A DNA stretch of 54,937 nt from Acidimicrobiales bacterium (GCA_003243955.1 QHCE01000025.1:1-54937); one strand, 5' to 3'; positions 1 through 8,949 are shown, counted from the stretch's first letter. Numbers and translations: made by a program. The notes: generated from the sequence alone by a model not told the origin.

Positions 1-129
1 AGCTAACCTACCGAGCTGACTGTAACCGCCCACGGATGCCGGTACAAAGTATGCTCGCACGACGTACACAGCGTAATGCCCGTAGCCGTCGGTCCGCGCA
101 CCGGTACGACACCAGCCGGGTGCACCCTC

Positions 130-948
130 TTAGTGAACGTCTGGGCGAAACCCGGCTGCTAGCTCGGCCGACCGGTCACATGCCGCAGATATAGCGCTGA
201 TGAAAGCGGCGCGCACGCTATGTTTTTCTAGCTCAACAATCGCGTTAATGGTCGTGCCGCCCGGCGACGTGACAGCTTCTCGAAGCTGTACTGGATGCTC
301 GCCAGAATCCCGCAGCATCGTGGCAGCGCCCAGCGCGGTCTGCACGACTAAATCAGCGGCTATACCGCGCGGCAGCCCAAGCAAGATGCCCGCGTCGATC
401 ATCGCCTCTACTACGTAGAAAAAGTAGGCCGGCCCCGAACCAGACAAAGCCGTGACAGCGTCAAGCTGCTGCTGCGGCACCCGGAGCACTTTCCCTACCG
501 GGAGCAAGATCTGCTCAGCGGCGGCCAGATGTGGGTTATCGGCATACGTTCCCGGACTAATAGCACTCATTGCTTCGTCGACCAAAGCTGGAGTGTTCGG
601 CATAGCGCGCACCACAGGTACATCCGCGTCCAACTGGCGTTCAATAAAACTTGTGGGAACACCAGCGGCGACCGAGATTACCAGATGCGAGGCGCCAACT
701 TGGCCTACGAGCTGGTTGAGTAACCCAGCAATGTCTTGTGGCTTAACTGCGATGAGTAGCGTGTTAGCAATCTGGGTAGCCTCGGCGACGTCTACTGCGC
801 GCACCCCGTAGCGCTGCTCGATCTCTCGCGCCCGCTCTTGGCGGCGGGCGACCACGACAATCCGCTCAGCGGTCCAACCGGATCGCAGCAAACCGCCGAG
901 CAGCAACTCGCCGACGGTTCCCACGCCGAGGATGGCAACAGCGGTCAC
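130..948 (-). CDS. proC: Pyrroline-5-carboxylate reductase
   Basis: Catalyses the last step of proline synthesis, NAD(P)H-dependent reduction of 1-pyrroline-5-carboxylate, in the cytosol. The 272-residue product has the usual family length. The Rossmann glycine motif GVGTVG is at residues 8-13 and the family signature TSPGGTT at 227-233; the LSGSGPAYFF segment before it is also typical. The start is GTG at 948, preceded by a good GAGGAG ribosome site. Only 9 bp separate it from the upstream proline dehydrogenase gene, so the two are probably co-transcribed and form a proline/P5C cycle. In Mycobacterium proC also lies close to a BldC-type regulator; here bldC is about 9 kb away, with the Hsp70/FtsK operon between. 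Confidence 0.95.
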   Translation of the reverse strand: MTAVAILGVGTVGELLLGGLLRSGWTAERIVVVARRQERAREIEQRYGVRAVDVAEATQIANTLLIAVKPQDIAGLLNQLVGQVGASHLVISVAAGVPTSFIERQLDADVPVVRAMPNTPALVDEAMSAISPGTYADNPHLAAAEQILLPVGKVLRVPQQQLDAVTALSGSGPAYFFYVVEAMIDAGILLGLPRGIAADLVVQTALGAATMLRDSGEHPVQLREAVTSPGGTTINAIVELEKHSVRAAFISAISAACDRSAELAAGFRPDVH

Positions 949-957
949 AACTTCTCC

Positions 958-1884
958 TCATCTTCGAGCTAGCGCACGGAGAAAGAACGCCAGATTTGCC
1001 GGGCGCTCGGCAAGCCGCCGCATCAAATATCGATACCAAGCCGTGCCATACGGCAGGTATATCCGAACTGTGTTGCCAGCGTTGAGCAGGTCGCGACGCT
1101 GTTTAGAGTTAACCCCAAGCAGCATTTGAAATTCGAAGCTTTCAGTGTTTCGGCGGTAGTAATAGGCACGCTCGGTGGCGATCGCGATTAAAGTCGCGTC
1201 GTGACTCGCGATCATCGGACGGCCATCCCCAGCTAGCAGCACATTTAGGCAGCGAACAAATGAGCGATTCACGTCATGGGTCCGCTGGTAAGCAACCGAT
1301 TCCGGTGACCCGTACGCCCCTTTGCACAACCGAACTCGTGAACCCGCTACAGCCAGGTCTTTGCAGTCTGCCTCAGCTCGGCGCAAATATGCTTGCACAA
1401 CCGCACCGGTTTCAGGGTAGTCCGCACGGAGCACGCTCAACGTTTCCAGCGTGGCATCGATGCTGGCGTAATCTTCAGCATCTAACGTGACCACTGTGCC
1501 AACATCTTTGGCGGTCTGGCAGATCATGGCAGCGCTGGCGGCGGCGCGCTGTGGGTCGAAGCCCTGACCGAGCGCGGATAGTTTCACGCTCACCTCAGCA
1601 AATGGCGCCGCGTCAACCTCACCAAGGGTGGCCAAGAGCTGACAGTAGGTAGCTGTTACCGCGGCGACGCCAGCCGCGTCTATGACTTCTTCGCCCAAAT
1701 AGTCGATGCTGGTATTACACCCATCGGCATGCAGTGCGCGAGCGACCTGAACCGCGTTGTCTGTGGTAACCCCAGCGACGAAGCGTCGCACCACAGCCTG
1801 AGCCAGCGGTGTAGTGGAAACCATGCGCTCAATACACGTACTGTCGGCCGCAGCCAAAATTGCCGATCGCAACATATTCAGCAC
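958..1884 (-). CDS. Proline dehydrogenase (monofunctional PRODH)
   Basis: FAD-dependent oxidation of proline to pyrroline-5-carboxylate, the first step of proline breakdown, usually at the membrane face with quinone as acceptor. The 308-residue protein has the length of actinobacterial single-function PRODH rather than the fused PutA. The C-terminal substrate-binding stretch YLMRRLAER (residues 286-294) holds the paired arginines that bind the proline carboxylate, and the preceding YLPYGTAWY is typical. It is divergent from the deaminase gene at 1917 (32 bp between starts) and runs into proC. No P5C dehydrogenase gene is in the window. Family assignment is firm; regulation is not visible. Confidence 0.92.
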   Translation of the reverse strand: MLNMLRSAILAAADSTCIERMVSTTPLAQAVVRRFVAGVTTDNAVQVARALHADGCNTSIDYLGEEVIDAAGVAAVTATYCQLLATLGEVDAAPFAEVSVKLSALGQGFDPQRAAASAAMICQTAKDVGTVVTLDAEDYASIDATLETLSVLRADYPETGAVVQAYLRRAEADCKDLAVAGSRVRLCKGAYGSPESVAYQRTHDVNRSFVRCLNVLLAGDGRPMIASHDATLIAIATERAYYYRRNTESFEFQMLLGVNSKQRRDLLNAGNTVRIYLPYGTAWYRYLMRRLAERPANLAFFLRALARR

Positions 1885-1916
1885 TCTAGCCCTACCCCAT
1901 CAGCTAGGCTGAAGTC

Positions 1917-2375
1917 GTGATCACTGACACTGACCGACACATGATGTCCACCGCAATCGCGGAAGCAGAAGCCAGTCTGACAGCTGGGGCAATTCCCATC
2001 GCGGCCACGCTAGCTCGAGGCGATCAGCTGCTAGGTACTGGCCACAACGAGCGGGTGCAACGGGGCGATCCGATCGCCCATGGCGAAATCGCTTGCCTTC
2101 GTAACGCTGGGCGACAGGCAAGCTACGCCGGAACAACGTTGTACACAACGCTTTCGCCATGCGCTATGTGTTCGGGTGCGATTTTGCTGTTCAAGATTCC
2201 ACGTGTAGTAGTCGCCGAGGCCACCACATTCGCCGGAGATCTCGGCTTTCTTGCCGATCGCGGCGTAGCCGTTGAGCTGCTTGATGACCAGCAATGCGTA
2301 GAGTTAATGTCAACTTTCCAGCAGCGATACCCGCAGATTTGGGCTGAGGACATCGGCGAAGAGCCACCGAGCTAG
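1917..2375 (+). CDS. Yeast-type cytosine deaminase (zinc nucleobase deaminase)
   Basis: A 152-residue member of the cytidine/deoxycytidylate deaminase fold with zinc motif H55-G-E57 and P81-C82-A-M-C85. Several features match yeast cytosine deaminase Fcy1 rather than the tRNA deaminase TadA. The catalytic box is HGE instead of HAE, the run TTLYTTLSPCAMC is near-identical to the yeast enzyme, and the C-terminus WAEDIGE (142-148) matches its WFEDIGE end. Inferred role: conversion of cytosine to uracil in pyrimidine salvage. TadA activity is less likely but not excluded. The start is GTG at 1917 with a weak ribosome site; ATG at 1941 or 1944 is an alternative. It is a single gene, divergent from the proline operon. 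Confidence 0.8.
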   Translation: MITDTDRHMMSTAIAEAEASLTAGAIPIAATLARGDQLLGTGHNERVQRGDPIAHGEIACLRNAGRQASYAGTTLYTTLSPCAMCSGAILLFKIPRVVVAEATTFAGDLGFLADRGVAVELLDDQQCVELMSTFQQRYPQIWAEDIGEEPPS

Positions 2376-2404
2376 AGAGCGCGTAAACGGTACCGAAGTG
2401 AGAT

Positions 2405-3031
2405 TCACGAGTCAGGCGAGTGGGCTACCGGCATCTTTACGCCGTCTGACCACGGCGAGTCATGCAGCTCCAGCGAAGCCAATGATGTGCCGAGCGGAAT
2501 GTCAAACACCAGCGCGACCGTGGTTACTTGGTTGCTCCACATCAGATCCGGGACCCGATTTCGGGTAGGACTCGCCGCCTTGGATGCCAGAAGATCGGCA
2601 GTATAGACATGGCCGTGTACATCCATAGCGTGCTGATTGCTGAAGGTCAAAACTCTAGGCTGCTCGCCAATGTTGTGAATTCCTAGGATATACACGCAGT
2701 ACTTGCCCTGGGGTTTGTGTACATCGGGGCTCATTCCAACTTCGGTGACACCGCATCGAACACTGTTGAGTCGGAACGCGAACTGGCCGTCCACAAAATC
2801 GCCGCTGCGCGTCTGCCGAGTCTGTGGCTTGGAGTCAGCGCCAGTGGCGTGATGCGAGTGCTGCTGCAGAAGCCAGCCGGCTACGGCAGAGAAAGCCAGC
2901 CCAACTATTAATGCGCATACACCTGCAAAGATTGCGAAAGAACGACAACCTGGATGCGATGCAAGACCAGGGGTGGGAATGCTCTCCACCTGCTCTTCGA
3001 CGCTGATCACTGTGCTAGCAGGCTGCGTCAT
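2405..3031 (-). CDS. Membrane-anchored DUF4352 protein
   Basis: A 208-residue protein with a short cytoplasmic N-terminus, one hydrophobic segment at about residues 31-55 and an extracytoplasmic domain. The domain pattern (FVDGQFAFRLNSVRCGVTEVG, then ILGIHNIGEQPR and a conserved S/N-Q) is that of DUF4352, an immunoglobulin-like fold in Gram-positive secreted and lipoproteins. The function of the family is not known. A ribosome site, GAGAGGAA, lies almost directly against the ATG. It is convergent with the deaminase gene (29 bp apart) and followed by a decayed antitoxin region. Confidence 0.72.
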   Translation of the reverse strand: MTQPASTVISVEEQVESIPTPGLASHPGCRSFAIFAGVCALIVGLAFSAVAGWLLQQHSHHATGADSKPQTRQTRSGDFVDGQFAFRLNSVRCGVTEVGMSPDVHKPQGKYCVYILGIHNIGEQPRVLTFSNQHAMDVHGHVYTADLLASKAASPTRNRVPDLMWSNQVTTVALVFDIPLGTSLASLELHDSPWSDGVKMPVAHSPDS

Positions 3032-3195
3032 TTCCTCTCCCGACGTCGATGCACCAGTATCATTGTCACATTTTGTAGGCCTGGATTAGCCCAGAATGAC
3101 CATGCTTATTGGCCTGCTTGCTGAATGCTCATGAGGATGCTAAACAAAACGCCCCCAGTAGGGCTTCTACTTGTAGATCACAAGGGGTTTAGTCC

Positions 3196-3477
3196 TTAAT
3201 GGTTATACAAGTGGCTGCGGTGGCCGAGTTTGAGAACTAGGTAGCCGAATTCGGCGAGGATCACAGAATGTGGAGTGGTCGGTTCATTTGAGGCACGAAT
3301 AGCAGCTACATCGCGGGAATCTTCAGTATCCTCAAGCGCTTGCAGCGCAGCTTCGGCGATAGCCGCAGGCATAACCACCACCGTGGGATGCTGGCGGCGG
3401 TGAAGATAAATCACCTTGCCGTGTTCAGCCCCATCGATAGCACGATCGACGGGAGCTGCAGATCGAACACAGAGTCG
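3196..3477 (-). pseudogene. Remnant of a Phd/YefM-type antitoxin
   Basis: Reading on the minus strand, one frame gives GAEHGKVIYLHRR then VVVMPAAIAEAALQALED. This is the characteristic core of Phd/YefM antitoxins (beta hairpin followed by the ALEDxED helix). The frame is open upstream of the GTG at 3414 as far as a TGA at about 3478 but has no suitable start, and the N-terminal DNA-binding residues are missing. A different frame upstream (3415-3590) encodes an unrecognised short tail ending at about residue LNTAR. There is no toxin next to it. The best reading is a decayed toxin-antitoxin locus; expression from the GTG at 3414 (72 residues) is possible. Confidence 0.55.
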
Positions 3478-3600
3478 TCATAGATACGTACCCGGGTGGG
3501 CCATGATTTGAGGATATCCTGTAGCACGGCCTTCGCCCGCTGCTGATGAAAACTTTTGCTCGCTGCTCCCCCGGCTTACTACCAGGTTGATCATTACAAG

Positions 3601-4131
3601 CTACAACAACAGCAGCGCGAGCAGTACGACAACAGCAGCGCAGGCAAGCCCAGCCCAGATTAGACGCTGTCGAAGGTGCCGCGCCTGCAACTGCTCGGTA
3701 CGTTCTCGTGTCTGCTCGTCTGCGGCGCGGCGCCGCGCTGTTCGTACGGTGGCCACATCGCGATCAACGTCGTTGGAGGTCTGCCGCAGTTGTTCTACTA
3801 GCTGCCCGGCCGAACGCGGCTGAGCAGCAGAAGTGTCTGGCACCTCAGGAATGAGTACTTTCGCGGTCACCAGACGGGCTTGGGCATTCGATATAGCGCG
3901 TTTAGCCAGCTTCCGCCAGTGCTCGGTTTGATCCAGCTCAGCATCACGTGCTGCTACCGCCGCCGCCAGCGCTGTCTCCTGCTCAGTGCCGATACTCCGC
4001 TGCCGCCGGGTGATCAGCTCCGGCAGCTCACCTAACCCCCGCACCGCTTCGCGATACTCCCGCCAGGCCGAGTCAGTCCAGGAGACACCGCCGAGCTCGT
4101 CGCTCCCGTCGGGCGTACGCGAGGCACTCAC
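3601..4131 (-). CDS. C-tail-anchored coiled-coil membrane protein of the Hsp70/FtsK operon
   Basis: A 176-residue protein of unrecognised family. Residues about 20-150 are charged and predicted helical, rich in Arg, Glu and Gln, consistent with coiled coil. The last 20 residues form one hydrophobic helix (LIWAGLACAAVVVLLALLLL) that ends at the stop, so the protein should be anchored by its tail with its bulk in the cytoplasm. Its ATG overlaps the end of the upstream ATPase gene by 4 bp, making it the last gene of the five-gene operon and translationally coupled. Inferred role: a membrane tether or adaptor for the ATPase/Hsp70 machinery. No homologue is recognised by eye. Confidence 0.75.
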   Translation of the reverse strand: MSASRTPDGSDELGGVSWTDSAWREYREAVRGLGELPELITRRQRSIGTEQETALAAAVAARDAELDQTEHWRKLAKRAISNAQARLVTAKVLIPEVPDTSAAQPRSAGQLVEQLRQTSNDVDRDVATVRTARRRAADEQTRERTEQLQARHLRQRLIWAGLACAAVVVLLALLLL

Positions 4132-7094
4132 GAAATATCCCCTGTCGCTCTGGCATCCATCGACTGGGCGGCGCTAGGAAAGGGAACGAACTCCACTGGC
4201 TGCCCGCCACTACCCCGGTCCACAAACAAGGCTCGATGAGGCTGTGGCGCAAATCGCACGTACGGCCCACACATTGCCTGCACGTCGGTCTCCGGAGCCT
4301 GCAGGAATACCAACCCAGCCAGCAGCGGTGACACCTCATATCCCAGCTGCTCGGTGAAGACCCGAGCGCTGTTCCACCAACCCAGCAGATGCATGCGAGC
4401 GAGCGGGCCTTCCCGCACCAGCTGCGCCAGCACGTGCATGGGCGAACTCCCGGCCATGGATAGTTGAGCTAGCCGGGTAGCGCGGTGCAATCCAGCACCG
4501 ATCACGTACAGCTCCGGCTCGTCGTCGAGCGACGGGCGCGGCCGATCAGCGTCCCCAAGCCGAGCGTTCAACACTTCCCCAAGCCGCAGCAACCGCTCGC
4601 TGATTTCCACGGTGGAAACCAGTTCTACCTCGTGACCACTTAGGCACAGCTGCCGCGCCAGAGCGGATAACTCCCAGGCATGCTCCCCGCTGCCCATGAC
4701 GCCGTCCAGCAGCACAAACTTTGCCGGTTGAGCCGCCGATGAATTTAAGCGGCCGCTGTGCTGCTCTGCTACCGCCAAAGCTAAAGCGGCGCTGCTCAGC
4801 ACACCCAGCGCGTCGTCACGCCCTTCGCCAAGCAACGCAAGCGCTGACCCCGGATCGCCGCGTAGGTCGAACGTGATCGGCCGCGAGCTGACCTGGATCG
4901 GTAGCCCCAGTATCGCCCGACCCCCGTCCACGCGGCTTTCACTCATACTGTTTGTGTCAATACCGTGTTCGGCACCACCACGTTCTTTAACGCTGTATTC
5001 TTCAACGTCGGATCCACACCAGCTTGTCGGCTGCGCGAGTAGGTCTGCCAGCACCGTAGCCGCGCTGGGTTGGCGGGCATAGAACACCCGTGGTGGAGTG
5101 GTGGCGCTGCTTGCTCTCCACAGCTGTTCGCGTAACAGGTCGAGCTCTGTTTCATCGGCGTAGGCCACAACCGCTCGCTGGTTGTGCTCGGAAGCTCCAT
5201 AATCGCAGTTGAGGATCGCCTCACCGCGGTACCGCAACTGGGCTGCTTCAGTATTACCGCGACCTAACACCGCCTCGGACTCGCTGGCCTCGGTTTTCAG
5301 GCTGACTCGCCACGGAAACTGCCCAAAAATTGAGCGTTCTTTGCTCGCTAGCGTGTCAATTCCGGACAGTGTCTGCGACGCGAGCACCAAATGTATGCCG
5401 ACGGCTCGGCCGCGCCGCGCCAACGTCTCGAGAATGCTAACCGCCTCGCGGCCAATTTCGTCACCGTCAGCCACCAGCACTTGGAACTCGTCAATCACCA
5501 GCAGTAACCGCGGAATAATCTCATCGGGCCGCTTGCGGCGCAGCGCAGACAAGCTGCTGGCACCACAAGCTCGAAACTGCTTAGCGCGTCGAGAGAACTC
5601 GGCGTCTAGGTGCCGCAGCACCGCCAAGCCGAATGAACGATCGCCCTCCAACCCCAGCACTTGAACGTGCGGCAGCCAGTAGGATCGCTCTTGGCTCGGG
5701 CCGAGTCGATCAAACTCTAGACCTTCCTTGAAGTCCAGCAGATACATCTGCACCTGCTCTGGGCTGTAGCGAGCCGCGATTCCATGTAATAGCACCAGCA
5801 AAAGGTTGGATTTACCCTGCCCAGAGGCGCCACCCACCAGCAAATTCGGCAGTGCGGGGTCGGCGCTGCGTAGCTGCAACTCCGCGATCGCGGTGCCGGT
5901 CATTCCGATCGGGGTGCTCACCCCATCGGTGGCGTCGCCGCTCCACCGACATTCGGGGGCGGGAAGCAGCTCAGATAGCCGCACTATCGGCGCCGACCGC
6001 GCTACCGCAGCCCGTAGCAGCTGGTCGATGAGACGCTCGACAAGTTCACGGCTTGGCGGTGGATCAGGCAGCACCACGACGCCAGGCGCGTCGGTCAGCC
6101 CGTCAACGCTAAGGCCGCCCCGACCAGCTCGCACTCCAACCGTCTGTTGCAACACCGGCGCACAATCCAGCTCACTGCTGGCCAGCGCGGCTGGGTCAGT
6201 AACCAGCACGAAAGACACCCCGCGAGCAGGGCCGGCGTGCACAAGACGCAGCAGCTCAGTGGAAGTTGGAGCGTCTAAGCCGTAAGGGTAACCCAGCAAT
6301 ATCAACAGTCTGTACGGTTCACATCCATCACCGATGTGTCCGCGTAGCTGCCCTAGGTTTGCAGCGCCATGCAGGCCAGTAAGCTCGGCCACCCGCAACG
6401 CCGCACCACGTGCCTGTCGTAGCCACTCCAGCAGCTCGTCCGTACTGGTGAGCGGCTCACCCAGCATCTGGCCGCCGTAGCCGCTGGCCTGGCCGCCTTG
6501 CGCCCCGGTGCGTAACCGACCCAACGGACTCATAACTCCGGTGAGCTTAGGATCGAAGACGGAAATCTCCACTCCCATAGCAGACGTGCCGGCAAGCACC
6601 CGCAGTACCAGTGAATGCAGCACCGGCGATGTCCAGTGTTGCTCGGCGCTCTCCCACAACGTCAGACTGCCCAAGTCCAACAGCGGCACGAGCGCGGGTA
6701 GGTCTTCCTGATCGGACAAGTCGGCAGGTAAGCCAGGCACCGTACATGATCCCAAGCGCAGATAGCTGCTGTCCCCACTACCGAGCCACTCCCCACTAAG
6801 CCAACGCGGATCCGACCATGCCGCACCCGCCAACCCTGAGGCGAGCCGCTGCGCTCGGTTGATGAGCACCTCGCTTATCTCCTCGTGAGCCTGCGCGGCC
6901 TGAGCAAGGGCAAGCTGTTCGGCGCGGTGCTGGTGCTGTGCGCAGTTACGCTCAGCGTCAGCGTAACTGCGCACAGCGGCCCGTTCGACATCATCAGCCG
7001 ATTGCAGAAGCTCGTGGGCAGTATGTTGCAGTCGTCCGAAGGACGCACGCAACCGTTGCTCCTCGGAAGAAGCGGCAAGCCGACTAGCCGACAC
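4128..7094 (-). CDS. Soluble FtsK/SpoIIIE-like (EccC-like) ATPase
   Basis: A 988-residue protein. The N-terminus (about 1-110) is helical and charged, with no membrane segments, unlike FtsK or EccCa. The core is an FtsK/SpoIIIE domain: Walker A GASGQGKS with K428, Walker B LLLVIDEF with D535 and E536, then an ASQTLSGID sensor-like stretch and a VLGRGNTEAA/GEAIL region as in type VII secretion EccC ATPases. A second module near residues 750-770 has a degenerate P-loop (GEGRDD, no GKS/T), resembling the inactive repeat domains of EccC. Only 15 bp separate it from the small protein upstream, and it overlaps the downstream tail-anchored gene by 4 bp. Likely a motor acting on protein or DNA; the neighbouring Hsp70 and WXG100-sized protein favour a protein substrate, which is inference. 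Confidence 0.85.
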   Translation of the reverse strand: MSASRLAASSEEQRLRASFGRLQHTAHELLQSADDVERAAVRSYADAERNCAQHQHRAEQLALAQAAQAHEEISEVLINRAQRLASGLAGAAWSDPRWLSGEWLGSGDSSYLRLGSCTVPGLPADLSDQEDLPALVPLLDLGSLTLWESAEQHWTSPVLHSLVLRVLAGTSAMGVEISVFDPKLTGVMSPLGRLRTGAQGGQASGYGGQMLGEPLTSTDELLEWLRQARGAALRVAELTGLHGAANLGQLRGHIGDGCEPYRLLILLGYPYGLDAPTSTELLRLVHAGPARGVSFVLVTDPAALASSELDCAPVLQQTVGVRAGRGGLSVDGLTDAPGVVVLPDPPPSRELVERLIDQLLRAAVARSAPIVRLSELLPAPECRWSGDATDGVSTPIGMTGTAIAELQLRSADPALPNLLVGGASGQGKSNLLLVLLHGIAARYSPEQVQMYLLDFKEGLEFDRLGPSQERSYWLPHVQVLGLEGDRSFGLAVLRHLDAEFSRRAKQFRACGASSLSALRRKRPDEIIPRLLLVIDEFQVLVADGDEIGREAVSILETLARRGRAVGIHLVLASQTLSGIDTLASKERSIFGQFPWRVSLKTEASESEAVLGRGNTEAAQLRYRGEAILNCDYGASEHNQRAVVAYADETELDLLREQLWRASSATTPPRVFYARQPSAATVLADLLAQPTSWCGSDVEEYSVKERGGAEHGIDTNSMSESRVDGGRAILGLPIQVSSRPITFDLRGDPGSALALLGEGRDDALGVLSSAALALAVAEQHSGRLNSSAAQPAKFVLLDGVMGSGEHAWELSALARQLCLSGHEVELVSTVEISERLLRLGEVLNARLGDADRPRPSLDDEPELYVIGAGLHRATRLAQLSMAGSSPMHVLAQLVREGPLARMHLLGWWNSARVFTEQLGYEVSPLLAGLVFLQAPETDVQAMCGPYVRFAPQPHRALFVDRGSGGQPVEFVPFPSAAQSMDARATGDIS

Positions 7095-7109
7095 AGTAGA
7101 TCACCGAAC

Positions 7110-7373
7110 TCATAATGACGTGGCGAACTGATGAGCTTCATGCGCTGCCCGGCGCAGCGCGGCGACCGCCTGGCCAAGCTCTGCCTCGGCAGCATGCAGC
7201 GTGTTTATGATTGCGCGATCCGACTGTCTCGATGTACCCGAAATGGCGTGCGTAATCTCCGACGCCGTCTGGCCACAAGAGGTTTTGAGCCGCTCGAGGG
7301 CGTCGCCCATACCGCGGGCATTGGTGGCCAGTGTGGCAACTTGACCCTTGAGCCGCAGAAGTGTGGAATCCAT
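7110..7373 (-). CDS. Small helical protein, WXG100-sized
   Basis: An 87-residue, almost entirely helical protein (two long helices, about 5-45 and 50-85) with many Ala, Leu, Gln and Arg. Size and helical-hairpin appearance are like WXG100/ESX substrates, but there is no W-x-G turn and no YxxxD/E export tail. The mid-region (about residues 40-50, THAISGTSRQS) is the likely turn. It lies between Hsp70 (4 bp away) and the FtsK/EccC-like ATPase (15 bp away), so it is probably a partner or substrate of that machinery. Family not recognised. The N-terminal region of the ATPase has similar composition, so the two may pair through coiled coils. Confidence 0.7.
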   Translation of the reverse strand: MDSTLLRLKGQVATLATNARGMGDALERLKTSCGQTASEITHAISGTSRQSDRAIINTLHAAEAELGQAVAALRRAAHEAHQFATSL

Positions 7374-7377
7374 AAGC

Positions 7378-8949
7378 TTATTTCCTCGTGTTCAGTGTCT
7401 GTAGTGACTGGCGCATGCGCTCTATTTCTTGCACATCAACATTGGCCTGCCGATCAATACTGAATTCGCCCAGCGGGACGCCAGTGTGGGGGTCGGCGAC
7501 CCGAACACCAATGAGCCCCTGCTCGTCATAGCCGATGAGCACCTCTACCTCGACAGATTCTTCACTGGGCGGTACCGGCATGCGCGCCGAGCCCACGATG
7601 GTGATGTACCGCGGATCGGGGTCTTCGCCCTGAGTGATCACCACCAGTATTTCACGTTGATTCTCCGCCAGCGTATGAAATCGCTGTCGACCCTGTGCTG
7701 GCAGCGGCGTATTCCGCCGAATGAGCACCGAGTTGATCTCTGCTCCAGTCTGCGAGCAGCGGGCGATCAGCCCCAAGCTGTGCGCGGTCACATCGTGCAC
7801 CACCAGGCGATTTGTGATGTGCTGTCCAGCAAATGGTGCGGCCTTATACTCGCGGGATACCACACCTCTACGGGCGGCGCTTGCGGAAGCGGCCACAAGT
7901 GCCGCACCCAGCGCCACTGCCTGCTCAGGGTGCACATCCTGGCGCACCGGGACCCCGGTGACGCGTTGCAGCATGCGTGAGACCATCGGAGCCCGAGTCG
8001 AGCCGCCTACCAGCAGCGCCACCGATAGGTCGCCCGCTTGCACTCCAGCATCGATTATCACTTCCGCGACGATCTCCTCCGTGCGACGCAGCAGTGGAGC
8101 AGTCAGGTTGGCAAACGTGGGCCGGGCAAGGTGCACCGGATAACTCACAGCACCACAATCAACAGTGATCAGGGTCTCGGGAACACTCGACAACGCACGT
8201 TTTGCCTGTTCGCAGCGGCCCCGCAGCAACAACTCAGCAACGTCGGAATCCAGGCTCGAGGGACCTCCCTGCGCTACGACGCAACTGTCGACGTGCAGCA
8301 TCACAGCATTGTCGATATCGAATCCGCCAAGGTTGCGATCGCCAGCCGTAGCCAACACCGTGTATTCGTCATCATGGATGCGCACAACCGTGGCATCGAA
8401 TGTGCCACCGCCCCAGTCATATACCAACACCGTAGCCGGAACGTGGCTACTGGTAGCGCCTCTACCAAATCCGTATGCCAGTGCGGCGGCGGTAGGTTCA
8501 TTGAGCACGCTAAGCACGTCAAGCCCGGCGATAATTCCAGCGTCTGCCGTGGCTCTACGCCGAGCGTCGTCAAAATACGCCGGAACCGTGATGACGACTT
8601 CCGAACACGGCTGCCCAAGCGCAAGAGCAGCATCATCGGCAAGCCGTCGGAGCAAGATTGCCGATATCTGCTCGGCGGTGTATTGGGTGCCCGAGATGGT
8701 GCAATGCTTCCAGCTGGTATCTCCGATGTGCCGTTTCACCAGCTCTATACAGTTCTGCGGGGTAACCCCACCAGCGACAACCGCGGCTGAGCCAATGATC
8801 GGCTTCTCCCCGTCGAAGTACACTACCGACGGGGTAAGGCTTTCTCCATCCCGATTGTCGAGCACCCGCGGAACGCCAGCAGCATCGATCGCGGCTACAA
8901 CCGAGTAGGTCGTACCTAAATCAATACCCAGCCCGAACACACATTTCAC
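7378..8949 (-). CDS. Hsp70/DnaK-like chaperone without the helical lid
   Basis: A 523-residue Hsp70 family ATPase. Phosphate-1 motif is DLGTTYS (10-16), phosphate-2 is DWGGGTFD (178-185), and the adenosine motif is VGGSTRAPMV (about 314-323). Lysine 72, Glu151 and Thr183 occupy the positions of the catalytic DnaK residues, so ATPase activity is likely. A linker like that of DnaK leads into HDVTAHSLGL (385-394) and a beta-type substrate-binding domain. The chain ends about 100 residues short of DnaK, so the alpha-helical lid and EEVD-like tail are absent. It overlaps the upstream TPR gene by 4 bp. This is not the housekeeping DnaK: there is no grpE or dnaJ nearby. It is probably dedicated to this operon. 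Confidence 0.9.
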   Translation of the reverse strand: MKCVFGLGIDLGTTYSVVAAIDAAGVPRVLDNRDGESLTPSVVYFDGEKPIIGSAAVVAGGVTPQNCIELVKRHIGDTSWKHCTISGTQYTAEQISAILLRRLADDAALALGQPCSEVVITVPAYFDDARRRATADAGIIAGLDVLSVLNEPTAAALAYGFGRGATSSHVPATVLVYDWGGGTFDATVVRIHDDEYTVLATAGDRNLGGFDIDNAVMLHVDSCVVAQGGPSSLDSDVAELLLRGRCEQAKRALSSVPETLITVDCGAVSYPVHLARPTFANLTAPLLRRTEEIVAEVIIDAGVQAGDLSVALLVGGSTRAPMVSRMLQRVTGVPVRQDVHPEQAVALGAALVAASASAARRGVVSREYKAAPFAGQHITNRLVVHDVTAHSLGLIARCSQTGAEINSVLIRRNTPLPAQGRQRFHTLAENQREILVVITQGEDPDPRYITIVGSARMPVPPSEESVEVEVLIGYDEQGLIGVRVADPHTGVPLGEFSIDRQANVDVQEIERMRQSLQTLNTRK

